Origin: an uncultured Muribaculaceae bacterium
GTDB lineage: Bacteria > Bacteroidota > Bacteroidia > Bacteroidales > Muribaculaceae
Length of the DNA stretch: 15,082 bases
NCBI GenBank assembly: GCA_947173755.1
Contig: CAMWGM010000014.1
Span: forward strand, 1-15,082
Direction: 5' to 3'
Positions 1-6,578 of the stretch are shown piece after piece; position 1 is the stretch's first letter; each line of letters starts with the position of its first letter. A program made the translations under genes and the position numbers. The notes below the pieces were generated by a model. That model was not told the DNA's origin and did no database searches. It worked only from the letters and a program-made list of their open reading frames with translations.

Positions 1-356
1 GTGTTCATGCGCGATGAGGCATCGACGAGTTTGCCCAGGGGAATTCCGCGGCCGAAGTCGCGGACGGTGACCGTGGTGTCGGTGACATCCACACGTATCT
101 GCTTGCCAAACCCCATCATATACTCGTCGATGGCGTTGTCGAGCACCTCCTTGATGAGCACGTAAATTCCGTCGTCGAAATTTGAGCCGTCGCCGAGTTT
201 GCCGATATACATGCCCGGACGTCGGCGGATGTGCTCCTTCCAGTCGAGGGTCTTTATGTCGTCCTCGGTATAACTCACCTCGGGAGCGGTATCGGCTGAT
301 GAGTCGGTTTCTGTTGTATCGAGGAGTGATTTATCGCGTGCTTCGGTTTCGGACAT
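1..356 (-). CDS. parE: DNA topoisomerase IV subunit B, N-terminal part (cut by window edge)
   Basis: This is the first 118 codons of a type IIA topoisomerase ATPase subunit, which with ParC decatenates and relaxes DNA in the cytoplasm. Reading the minus strand from the ATG at 356-354, there is a poorly conserved acidic tail (residues 1-35), then LDWKEHIRRRPGMYIG (about 37-52), the GHKL ATP-binding helix EVLDNAIDEY with its magnesium-binding Asn (about 70-79), and DFGRGIPLG (about 100-108) of the nucleotide site. The sequence GKLGDGSNFDDGIYVL is characteristic of Bacteroidetes ParE rather than GyrB; this assignment rests on recollection of the family. The frame stays open to base 1, so the gene continues beyond the window. 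It has its own promoter in the 96-base gap behind the polysaccharide operon. Very likely; the only real alternative is GyrB. Confidence 0.9.
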   Translation of the reverse strand, partial: MSETEARDKSLLDTTETDSSADTAPEVSYTEDDIKTLDWKEHIRRRPGMYIGKLGDGSNFDDGIYVLIKEVLDNAIDEYMMGFGKQIRVDVTDTTVTVRDFGRGIPLGKLVDASSRMN

Positions 357-384
357 TGGTATGATCGTTGGGGTTATGAAACCA

Positions 385-416
385 CAAATTTAGCAAAAAA
401 TCCTCAAAACCGCAAA
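385..416 (-). promoter_or_regulatory. Bacteroidetes-type promoter of parE
   Basis: On the minus strand TTTG (413-416) is followed after exactly 20 bases by TAAATTTG (385-392), a full match to the Bacteroidetes -33/-7 consensus (TTTG, 19-21 bases, TAnnTTTG). Transcription would start about 25 bases before the parE ATG at 356. Confidence 0.75.
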
Positions 417-438
417 GCCGACGGTGTTAAAGATGGGT

Positions 439-460
439 AAAAAGAGGCCGTTCTACCGGC
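439..460 (-). terminator. Weak terminator-like hairpin at the end of the polysaccharide operon
   Basis: On the minus strand a short GC stem (457-460 with 447-450, loop of 6) overlaps the stop codon of the GT32 gene and runs into CTCTTTTT (439-446). The stem is only 4 bp, so this is a weak intrinsic terminator at best, but it is the only candidate before the parE promoter. Confidence 0.3.
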
Positions 461-1229
461 GCAGGCGACGCACGGTCTGGGCGAGAGTGGCGCGGATCCC
501 TTCCATGCGGAGTGTGGCGAAGAACTTGCTGACCAGATAACGGCGGTGCTCCGGGATCCAGGAGAGTCGGCGCGCTATCCGGATCGATTCGGCCTCGAGT
601 GGCGAGAGCCAGGTGCCTGCGAAATGATGGATGACCACCGTGTTGGGGGTGACACGCACCCGGCCGTCGACATGCGACTTGGGACAGAAATAATCTTTCG
701 GATATATGGTGAACCAGTCTTTGAAGTCCTGGAATGTGTTGTCGCGCCTGAGCCCCTTTTTCTCCATTGCTGCTGTGATGATCTCGACATTTATCGTCGT
801 GTCTGGCGAGCCGTCGGGAAGCAGGAAACGGCGTCCGCGGTAATAATCGAGATTTTCGCGGGCCCATTCCGATCCCTTGACCGCACCCATGACTCCGGTG
901 GTCACGCGGGTATCATCCTCGTAGCCGCCGAAAGCGGTATGGCCGAGAAAGGGGTCGAATGATTTCAACACCTCGACATCGGTGTCCATATAGATGCCCC
1001 CTTCGTGAAAAAGCGCGTAGAGACGCACGACGTCGGCCACGAAGGCAAACTTCTTGGCGTCGTAGGCCTGGCGCACGAAGGGATAGAGGTCAAGATCGAA
1101 GTTTGACTCGTTCCACTCCTTGATTTCATAGTCAGGACAATGCCGACGCCATGTGTCGATGTAGTCTCTGACATCTTCAGGCAGCGGCTTGCCTCCGAAC
1201 CAACAATAGTGTATCGTCTTGGGAATCAT
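453..1229 (-). CDS. GT32-family glycosyltransferase (capsular polysaccharide type)
   Basis: A 258-residue cytoplasmic glycosyltransferase of the OCH1/GT32 type, likely adding a sugar from a nucleotide donor to a lipid-linked surface glycan. It opens with the family hallmark IPKTIHYCWFGG (2-13). The central block FAFVADVVRLYALFHEGGIY (61-80) leads into the metal-binding DTD (82-84). Near the end HHFAGTW (201-207) matches the conserved HH..GSW element. The C-terminal tail is rich in Arg and Lys, which may hold it at the membrane. It is the last gene of the five-gene minus-strand operon, and its ATG overlaps the stop of the FrhB-like gene by 4 bases (ATGA), so translation is probably coupled. 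Donor and acceptor cannot be read from sequence. Family assignment is firm. Confidence 0.9.
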   Translation of the reverse strand: MIPKTIHYCWFGGKPLPEDVRDYIDTWRRHCPDYEIKEWNESNFDLDLYPFVRQAYDAKKFAFVADVVRLYALFHEGGIYMDTDVEVLKSFDPFLGHTAFGGYEDDTRVTTGVMGAVKGSEWARENLDYYRGRRFLLPDGSPDTTINVEIITAAMEKKGLRRDNTFQDFKDWFTIYPKDYFCPKSHVDGRVRVTPNTVVIHHFAGTWLSPLEAESIRIARRLSWIPEHRRYLVSKFFATLRMEGIRATLAQTVRRLRR

Positions 1230-2404
1230 AGGAGTTTCTTGAGTGACTTGATATATCGGAGCAGACGGGCTTTAAGCCGTTTACGGCGAAGGGACTTGAA
1301 GATGGCTTTCTTCAATCCTTCCTGCGGATAAAGCGAGCGGAAGAGGTCGACCGAAGGATAGCGCCTTGTCGGACACATCAGTTGTCCGTTGCCGGTGATT
1401 GATTCCTGAATTTTTCTTTCGCGGACTCCGATCCCGGCGGGAAGGGCTGAGAGAACTTCCTGCCAGAAACCGGCACCACGGGAAGTGTTGACAAGAACGG
1501 ATGAGACACCGCGGCCTGACTTGAAGCCGGCGTCTCGACCCAGGCCCCAGAAGTCGGAGAGGGTGAGGTCGGAAGCACGGACGTTGTAGGCATAGGGACA
1601 TTCGTAGCAGGAGGTTCTCATTGTCGCGGCTCCTAAAAAGCCGAGCATGAAGGGATCGTCATACCAGCGAATCGACTTGAGATCTTCCCCGGGGGCAGGC
1701 CGGAAATAAAAACCGTAGGATATACGGGCACGGGGCGAATCGAAATCTTTTTTCAACCGGAAAGCGACCGAGTCTTCCACGAGCCGGGGATATCGCTTTT
1801 TATGATTGTCGATATTCTCGTTGAGCAGACGTTGGGAGGGGACACCGTGGCAGACGAGGTCGACAGTGATAAGGTTGTCCCAATCGCGACGGAGATAGTT
1901 CCGTAGTCCGCCGATCTGACAGGGTGTCCCGATAAACAAAACTTTTCTTCCGTCAGAAAGATCCTTGCGAACCTCGCGGAAGATACCCTCCGTCTTGCTC
2001 TGGACATATTTGGATCCCTGAAGACGGCTGATCTCTTCGACGGACTGGATGCGGATATGGCGCACATCGCGGATATCTTCGCCGCTGCAGCCGTAGACCA
2101 CACCTCCGCGGCCGGTGACATGGCGGCTCAGAACGGTGGCGGCTCCACCCGAAGCCGTATCCCTCAGCAGTCCCTCAGGTCCGGCAAGGGCATAGCACTT
2201 CTGTGGAAATAACCGGCTGACGGGATGGTTGGCGGGACAGACCGCTTCGCACAGACCGCAGCCTACACATTTCGAAGTGTCGATTTTGGGATATGCAAAC
2301 CCGAGAGAGTCTTCGGTCAGAACAATCGCCGTGTGAGCGCACGACGACAGACAGGCCATGCAGCCCGTGCAGGAGTCGTGAGGGCAAATGTCCTGATAGT
2401 TCAT
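1226..2404 (-). CDS. FrhB-like (coenzyme F420 hydrogenase/dehydrogenase beta subunit family) iron-sulfur protein
   Basis: A 392-residue redox protein. Two ferredoxin motifs lie at the N-terminus: C12-x2-C15-x2-C18-x3-C22 and C46-x2-C49-x2-C52-x3-C56, enough for two [4Fe-4S] clusters. The FrhB-type body follows with TASGG (83-87), IGTPCQ (158-163), VCHGVPS (184-190), CYECPY (266-271) and SDFWG (283-287). Family knowledge: members reduce or oxidise via flavin, and F420 use is established only for some. F420 is not expected in Bacteroidales, so the name reflects homology, not cofactor. Genes of this kind often sit beside polysaccharide pyruvyl transferases in Bacteroidetes glycan loci, as here (4-base overlaps on both sides). 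It may reduce or oxidise a sugar intermediate, but the substrate is unknown. Family firm, function open. Confidence 0.87.
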   Translation of the reverse strand: MNYQDICPHDSCTGCMACLSSCAHTAIVLTEDSLGFAYPKIDTSKCVGCGLCEAVCPANHPVSRLFPQKCYALAGPEGLLRDTASGGAATVLSRHVTGRGGVVYGCSGEDIRDVRHIRIQSVEEISRLQGSKYVQSKTEGIFREVRKDLSDGRKVLFIGTPCQIGGLRNYLRRDWDNLITVDLVCHGVPSQRLLNENIDNHKKRYPRLVEDSVAFRLKKDFDSPRARISYGFYFRPAPGEDLKSIRWYDDPFMLGFLGAATMRTSCYECPYAYNVRASDLTLSDFWGLGRDAGFKSGRGVSSVLVNTSRGAGFWQEVLSALPAGIGVRERKIQESITGNGQLMCPTRRYPSVDLFRSLYPQEGLKKAIFKSLRRKRLKARLLRYIKSLKKLL

Positions 2405-3516
2405 GGTTGTTGTTTCAGATTGTTTGAAAGATATTCCAGCGATTTGGCGATTTTCGCTGCCAGCGGGGTGTGGAGCAGATCGCCGGCCGTGGTGACAGTC
2501 CGGTCGTCGAGAGTGGCCCCGGGCTGAAGAAGTTCCTTATCGCTGCCTGTGATATTCAGGAAACCGGCGACACGGTTGTTCTGGTGGAAATTTTCGCGAT
2601 CGGCAAATCGGCGGTAGACGGCGAACGGCTTGTCGAAAACGGATGCGAAAATCACTCCGTGAAATGAGTCGGTCACGAAAGAGGAGGAATTGAACAGTGC
2701 TTCCAAAAATTCCTGCGGGCCGGCCGACAGGGGTTCAATGCCATCGGCGATAAGTTCGGGATGGTTGGCTATTGCGACGAGACGCTGCCCTTTCCGCAGT
2801 GCGTAGGCGCGTGCTTCGTCGACGATGCGGCGGTCGTAGGTGAGAAGGTAGAGCAGACAGTAGGGAGCCGCGCCCGTGGACTTCAGTCCTAAGGCTCGGA
2901 TCCACTCTTCACGGTTCAGTAGAAGTGTGGGGTCGAGGAGGACCGGGACATCGGCGCCCGAGATATCCGACAGAATTCTCGCCCCCTCGGGTTCGCGTGC
3001 CGACAGGACTTTGAATGACCGTAGCCAGTCGCCGACGTGGGCGGCATATTCAGTCTCTTTCTCTTCCGGCATTCCGAGCGAGGGGGCATAGGCTATCTTG
3101 ACTCCGCTGAAATCGGCAAGAAAATAGTGACGGAGATACCAGTCGACAGGGGGGAAACCCGTGGACCATATCTGGTCGCTTCCTGCGATGCAGATGTCGA
3201 GACCATCGGTGTCGGGGACTATATCGAAGCGATCGGCACGGAACGTGTCGAACATTCGTGTGGAGTCGTCGCGAAACTTGCCGTATATCCGGTCGGCCCG
3301 GGTGGCAAGGATCGGTTTGAGGAGAAGCGACAGACCTTTCTTCAGGGGATTTACAGGATAGACCGAAGCATAGTATTTGCGGATCAGAGGGGCATCGTCG
3401 ACCATCACGGGAGAATAACCTAACTTTCCGACAACCTGCGCAAGTGCAAATGCCTGCAGACTGGTGCCGAAGTTGTGGTAGCCCATCCATGTTACTATGC
3501 CGACCTTCCGCTTCAT
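2401..3516 (-). CDS. Polysaccharide pyruvyl transferase family protein
   Basis: A 371-residue cytoplasmic enzyme of the CsaB/WcaK/GumL superfamily, which transfers pyruvate from phosphoenolpyruvate to a sugar as a ketal, adding negative charge to the glycan. The N-terminus VGIVTWMGYHNFGTSLQAFAL (5-25) is the usual first strand and helix. GSDQIW (112-117) and YAPSLG (143-148) form the central signature, VLLDPTLLL (192-200) begins the second Rossmann-like half, and DSFHG (283-287) carries the conserved C-terminal His. Length is normal. The ATG at 3516 is 38 bases after the GT2 stop, the only real gap in the operon, and its stop overlaps the FrhB-like start as ATGA. Some family members are not pyruvyl transferases, so the exact reaction is inferred. 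Confidence 0.88.
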   Translation of the reverse strand: MKRKVGIVTWMGYHNFGTSLQAFALAQVVGKLGYSPVMVDDAPLIRKYYASVYPVNPLKKGLSLLLKPILATRADRIYGKFRDDSTRMFDTFRADRFDIVPDTDGLDICIAGSDQIWSTGFPPVDWYLRHYFLADFSGVKIAYAPSLGMPEEKETEYAAHVGDWLRSFKVLSAREPEGARILSDISGADVPVLLDPTLLLNREEWIRALGLKSTGAAPYCLLYLLTYDRRIVDEARAYALRKGQRLVAIANHPELIADGIEPLSAGPQEFLEALFNSSSFVTDSFHGVIFASVFDKPFAVYRRFADRENFHQNNRVAGFLNITGSDKELLQPGATLDDRTVTTAGDLLHTPLAAKIAKSLEYLSNNLKQQP

Positions 3517-3554
3517 ACCTCTCTAACGCAAGCGGGTCGGGTTTTATTATAATC

Positions 3555-4655
3555 TCAGGCCAGAAGTCCGGTGAGAAACATGAATGTGCTGAAACTGTTT
3601 CCGGTCAAGGCGGCGGCCAAAGGCTTGAGTTGCGGATCAACCGGTGTGGCGCCGGGAAAATATCTCCCTGCCATCTGACGCATGGTCAGGAAGACCAGAC
3701 GGGTCAGATCTTCGTCGCCGTAAGTCTCCATGCGCGAGACATTCATCCGCGCCTGACGGAGAAAGATGTCATAGTCGGCCGGGGTGAGTTTTCCTAAGGT
3801 CTTACGGTCCTCCAAGAGGCGGCGCGTCACCCATACGGTGTCTATGGTCTTCTGGCTTTTTCGCGAGGTCTGAGTGATTCCGTCCTGATTGATGAAATAG
3901 ACGTAGACCGGAGCATCGATGACGGCCTGACGCGCGGGGTCGGAAAGGGGGAATATGATTAATCCTAAAAGGGTGTCCTCAAACCAGTAGCCTTCGGGGA
4001 AGCAGAGGTGACGGAAGGTATCGGCTTTGAAAAGTTTGCCCCAGGGGAACCCCAGAAGGTTGCCGGAACGGACATAGGTCTTGGTCTCTCCCTCGAGACG
4101 GATGTAACTTCCCTGGACGATATCATAGTCACCGCTGATCGCCTTCGTGTAAAGGGCGTTAAGCGCGCCGTCAGGCAGATAGTCGTCAGAATCAAGAAAG
4201 GTGATATATCGGCCGCGGATGCGTTGCAGAGCGGCGTTTCTTGCTCCCGAAAATCCCCGGTTTTCCTGAGTGATGATGTCGATGTCGGGATGGTCGGAAT
4301 ATCCGAGCAATATCTCTCCGCTGTTGTCGGGGGAACCGTCGTTGACTATGGTGAGAAGAAATCTGACATCGCCTTTCTGAGACAATACCGACTCGATGGC
4401 GCGCCTCAGAGTGGAGGCCGTATTGTAGACCGGCATTATGATCTGGATGTCATAACCCTCGCTGAGATCGATTTCGTTGTCGTTGAGCGCGGATTTGCCC
4501 GTATCTCGATGAATGCCTTCGAGAGCAGACTCGGGATCTTCAATGAGCACCTCATCTTTGCCGAGTCCGAGAAGTATTTGTGAGATCATGAGCATGGGAC
4601 GCTTCACTCCGAAGCGTCTGGCTGCTCCACCAAATTTACTTAGAGTGAGTTTCAT
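3555..4655 (-). CDS. Family 2 glycosyltransferase with N-terminal extension
   Basis: A 366-residue GT-A fold inverting glycosyltransferase. Motifs in order: IIMPVYNTASTL (72-83), VNDGSPDNS (104-112), ENRGFSGARN (131-140), the metal/nucleotide site DSDD (155-158), PWGKLF (204-209) and the likely catalytic FED (225-227). About 68 residues precede the GT-A domain; most GT2 enzymes start within ten residues of MPVYN, so this extension is unusual. A later start at Met21 or Met23 would shorten it but not remove it. The ATG at 4655 lies 20 bases inside the end of the flippase gene, supporting translational coupling. There are no clear membrane helices, so it probably works on the inner face of the membrane on a lipid-linked acceptor. 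Sugar specificity is unknown. Confidence 0.88.
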   Translation of the reverse strand: MKLTLSKFGGAARRFGVKRPMLMISQILLGLGKDEVLIEDPESALEGIHRDTGKSALNDNEIDLSEGYDIQIIMPVYNTASTLRRAIESVLSQKGDVRFLLTIVNDGSPDNSGEILLGYSDHPDIDIITQENRGFSGARNAALQRIRGRYITFLDSDDYLPDGALNALYTKAISGDYDIVQGSYIRLEGETKTYVRSGNLLGFPWGKLFKADTFRHLCFPEGYWFEDTLLGLIIFPLSDPARQAVIDAPVYVYFINQDGITQTSRKSQKTIDTVWVTRRLLEDRKTLGKLTPADYDIFLRQARMNVSRMETYGDEDLTRLVFLTMRQMAGRYFPGATPVDPQLKPLAAALTGNSFSTFMFLTGLLA

Positions 4656-6231
4656 TGGCAGTGAGATGTGAGGTGAGAAGTCTGATTTTTCCTCTTACAA
4701 AGTTTTTCTCCTCGTTATCGAGTCCCAGGAAATAGATGATGGCGGGAACGATGACGATGGTGAGCGAAAGGATGAGGATGAAACGTGCGACCCCATCGTC
4801 CATGATGACGGTGATCGGGAAAAAGAATGCAAATGCGAGCAGGGAGACAGCACAAACCTGGCGCAGTACCTGACGGGAATACTGACCGATAATGTTGGTC
4901 TGAAGCATACCGCTTATCAGGCGCAGACGCACGAAGATCAGGGTGATCGATACGAGGCAGTAGACGATCACGACGGAATAAGGGGTCAGGCCTAACCTCA
5001 GCGCCAGCCATGAAAAGAGGAAGTTGAGCGACAGCACAGCTGACACGGTCATCTGGTAACGCCGGATCTTTCCATAGGCTTTGGCGACTGTGGCCAGAAG
5101 ATGGGAGAGTGCGTCGAGCAGGGCCGCTACAACGATGAGCCGGCTGAATGTGACGGCATAGTCGGGCACAAGACCTAACCAGATGTGGAGGATGGTGCCC
5201 ATGCTGCACACAAGCGGAAGCCCGATAAGGAGCACCAGATAGAACGAAAGCCGGATGCCGCGGAATGTCAGAAGGAGCATGCTTTCGATCTCTTCGGCGG
5301 CATACTGCTTGATGATCTGAGGGTTGAGGGCGGTCTGGAAACTGCTCACGAATCTCTGCACGGCACTGGATATCTGCGATGCGATGCCATAGCCTGCGTT
5401 ACAGATGACGCCTGCGAAATGGTTGATGAGAATCGTTACACCCTGTATGGTCAGAGCCCAGGCAATCTCGCCCAGGGCGCTCCATGACGCGAAACTCAGG
5501 AGATTTCTGAATAGACCTCCCTCCCAACGCAGCCTGAAGGGGATGGACCTTATGTTGAAGTGGCACACTGTGGCATAGACCGTCAGCACTACCAACGAGA
5601 CTCCTGCAAGAAGTGCGCCGTAGGAAACGAGCACATTGTAAGGGACTCTTGTGATAGCGAATGCGACCAGCAGTTTAAGCAAAACCTCGGCTACGCTTAC
5701 CCAAGCGAGAAGCGCCATGCGCTCAAAGGCAATGATAAGACCTACGAAAGGCACCTGCAGGATGCTGAGACATGTGGAAATTATGATAAACCGGAAGAAT
5801 ATGATTGTCGCGGCATGACGGTCGGGAGGGATGTCGAGAACATGGTCGACGATATAACGGCTCGACAGGAAAAGCCCGAAGCCGATCACGAGTGCGATGA
5901 GGATGTGGATAAGCAGCGACATGCCGAATGTCTGGTCGACACGTTTCATGTCACCTCGGCCTAACTCGAAAGAAAGGTAGCGTTGCACCGAGAGCGACAT
6001 CGAATTGTTGACAAACGCCAGAAGACCGATCACTCCTCCGACCACGCTGAAAATGCCGAAGTTTTCCACGCCGAGGCCCTGCAGGATGATGCGCGACGTG
6101 TAGAGAGTGACGGTCATCACCAGGAACATGCGGATGTAGAGCATGAGCGTGTTCTTGGCAATACGTTTGTTATTTTCTGAATAATTATTCAATAGTGAAG
6201 AAATGTGATTGCCCGCGCTGAGCCCGGACAA
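4636..6231 (-). CDS. Wzx-like oligosaccharide flippase (MATE/MOP superfamily)
   Basis: A 531-residue inner-membrane protein with roughly twelve to fourteen hydrophobic segments, which moves undecaprenyl-linked oligosaccharide units across the membrane. The opening ENNKRIAKNTLMLYIRM (19-35) followed by LYTSRIILQGLGVENFGIFS (43-62) is the signature of Bacteroidetes flippases of this class. It is the first gene of the minus-strand operon. The start is uncertain and non-ATG: a TTG at 6231 gives the coordinates used, but a second TTG at 6192 would give MNNYSENNKRIAKNTL, closer to the usual few residues before NNKRIAKNT. No ATG occurs in frame before codon 30. A drug-exporting MATE protein is unlikely given the glycosyltransferase neighbours. 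Confidence 0.88.
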   Translation of the reverse strand: MSGLSAGNHISSLLNNYSENNKRIAKNTLMLYIRMFLVMTVTLYTSRIILQGLGVENFGIFSVVGGVIGLLAFVNNSMSLSVQRYLSFELGRGDMKRVDQTFGMSLLIHILIALVIGFGLFLSSRYIVDHVLDIPPDRHAATIIFFRFIIISTCLSILQVPFVGLIIAFERMALLAWVSVAEVLLKLLVAFAITRVPYNVLVSYGALLAGVSLVVLTVYATVCHFNIRSIPFRLRWEGGLFRNLLSFASWSALGEIAWALTIQGVTILINHFAGVICNAGYGIASQISSAVQRFVSSFQTALNPQIIKQYAAEEIESMLLLTFRGIRLSFYLVLLIGLPLVCSMGTILHIWLGLVPDYAVTFSRLIVVAALLDALSHLLATVAKAYGKIRRYQMTVSAVLSLNFLFSWLALRLGLTPYSVVIVYCLVSITLIFVRLRLISGMLQTNIIGQYSRQVLRQVCAVSLLAFAFFFPITVIMDDGVARFILILSLTIVIVPAIIYFLGLDNEEKNFVRGKIRLLTSHLTANETHSK

Positions 6232-6309
6232 CAGTGGTTTCTTATCTATGTAACGCCGTGAAACCGCTTTTATTTTATCATGCCCCGCCGGAGTTTTGCC
6301 ACCTGACAG

Positions 6310-6317
6310 AAAAATTA
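6310..6317 (-). promoter_or_regulatory. Candidate -7 box of the polysaccharide operon
   Basis: On the minus strand TAATTTTT (6310-6317) matches seven of eight bases of the Bacteroidetes -7 consensus and lies about 80 bases before the flippase start. No TTTG is found at the -33 position. It is the best candidate in the gap, but weak. Confidence 0.3.
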
Positions 6318-6381
6318 CGAAAAAATTTTCTCCGTGCGTGAACCTTTTTCTGGGTCGTGATGTTTTAAAGATGAAAGTGAA

Positions 6382-6389
6382 TATTTTTG
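6382..6389 (+). promoter_or_regulatory. Bacteroidetes-type -7 box ahead of the hairpin transcript
   Basis: TATTTTTG at 6382-6389 matches TAnnTTTG fully and is followed by GCA, as in many Bacteroides promoters. There is no TTTG at the expected -33 spacing. It points away from the flippase and toward the hairpin at 6422-6464. Confidence 0.5.
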
Positions 6390-6393
6390 CACT

Positions 6394-6464
6394 GTGTTTT
6401 CATGGTATTAGATTAAGGTTAAAAGATCAAGCGGCTCGTCGGGAAGACGGGCCGCTTGGTCTTT
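6394..6464 (+). ncRNA. Putative small RNA or leader ending in a 19-bp hairpin
   Basis: Downstream of the -7 box is an unstructured stretch containing CATGGTATTAGATTAAGG (6401-6418), then a hairpin whose arms 6422-6440 and 6446-6464 pair over 19 bp with two G-T pairs and a 5-base loop (GGGAA). The transcript would be about 70 bases. The leader resembles, from memory, a recurrent Bacteroidales element in which a TATTTTTG box is followed by TCATGGTATTAGATTTAAGG and a variable hairpin; I cannot verify this without a search. The hairpin has A residues before it and only TTT at its 3' foot, so terminator function is plausible but not classical. Alternatively it is a 5' leader for the RHS cassette 115 bases downstream. 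The start is estimated from box position. Confidence 0.45.
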
Positions 6465-6578
6465 CACACATTCTCATCTCTTCTTTGCTCTTTATTTTTA
6501 ATTTATTAACGTTTCCAAGTTGCGGTTTTCCACAAATATCCTTAACTTGCGAAAAATCCTTAATCTCCCGGAAAAACC

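Larger units (their letters stand above)
6232..6578. other. Intergenic region between divergent flippase and RHS cassette
   Basis: These 347 bases contain no convincing gene. They hold a weak minus-strand -7 box for the polysaccharide operon (6310-6317), a full-consensus plus-strand -7 box (6382-6389), a leader-like stretch (6394-6421), a 19-bp hairpin (6422-6464), and then a pyrimidine- and AT-rich segment (6465-6530). The RHS frame has a TAA at 6561-6563, six codons before its ATG, and I could not see RHS core sequence further upstream in another frame. Confidence 0.6.

Noticed and set aside
5185..6180. Plus-strand frames opposite the flippase
   Set aside because: They translate to His/Asp/Glu-rich sequence, the usual mirror of membrane-helix codons, and no ribosome site or promoter supports them.
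4636..6231. Drug-efflux MATE transporter
   Set aside because: The Bacteroidetes flippase opening motif and the glycosyltransferase operon context favour glycan export.
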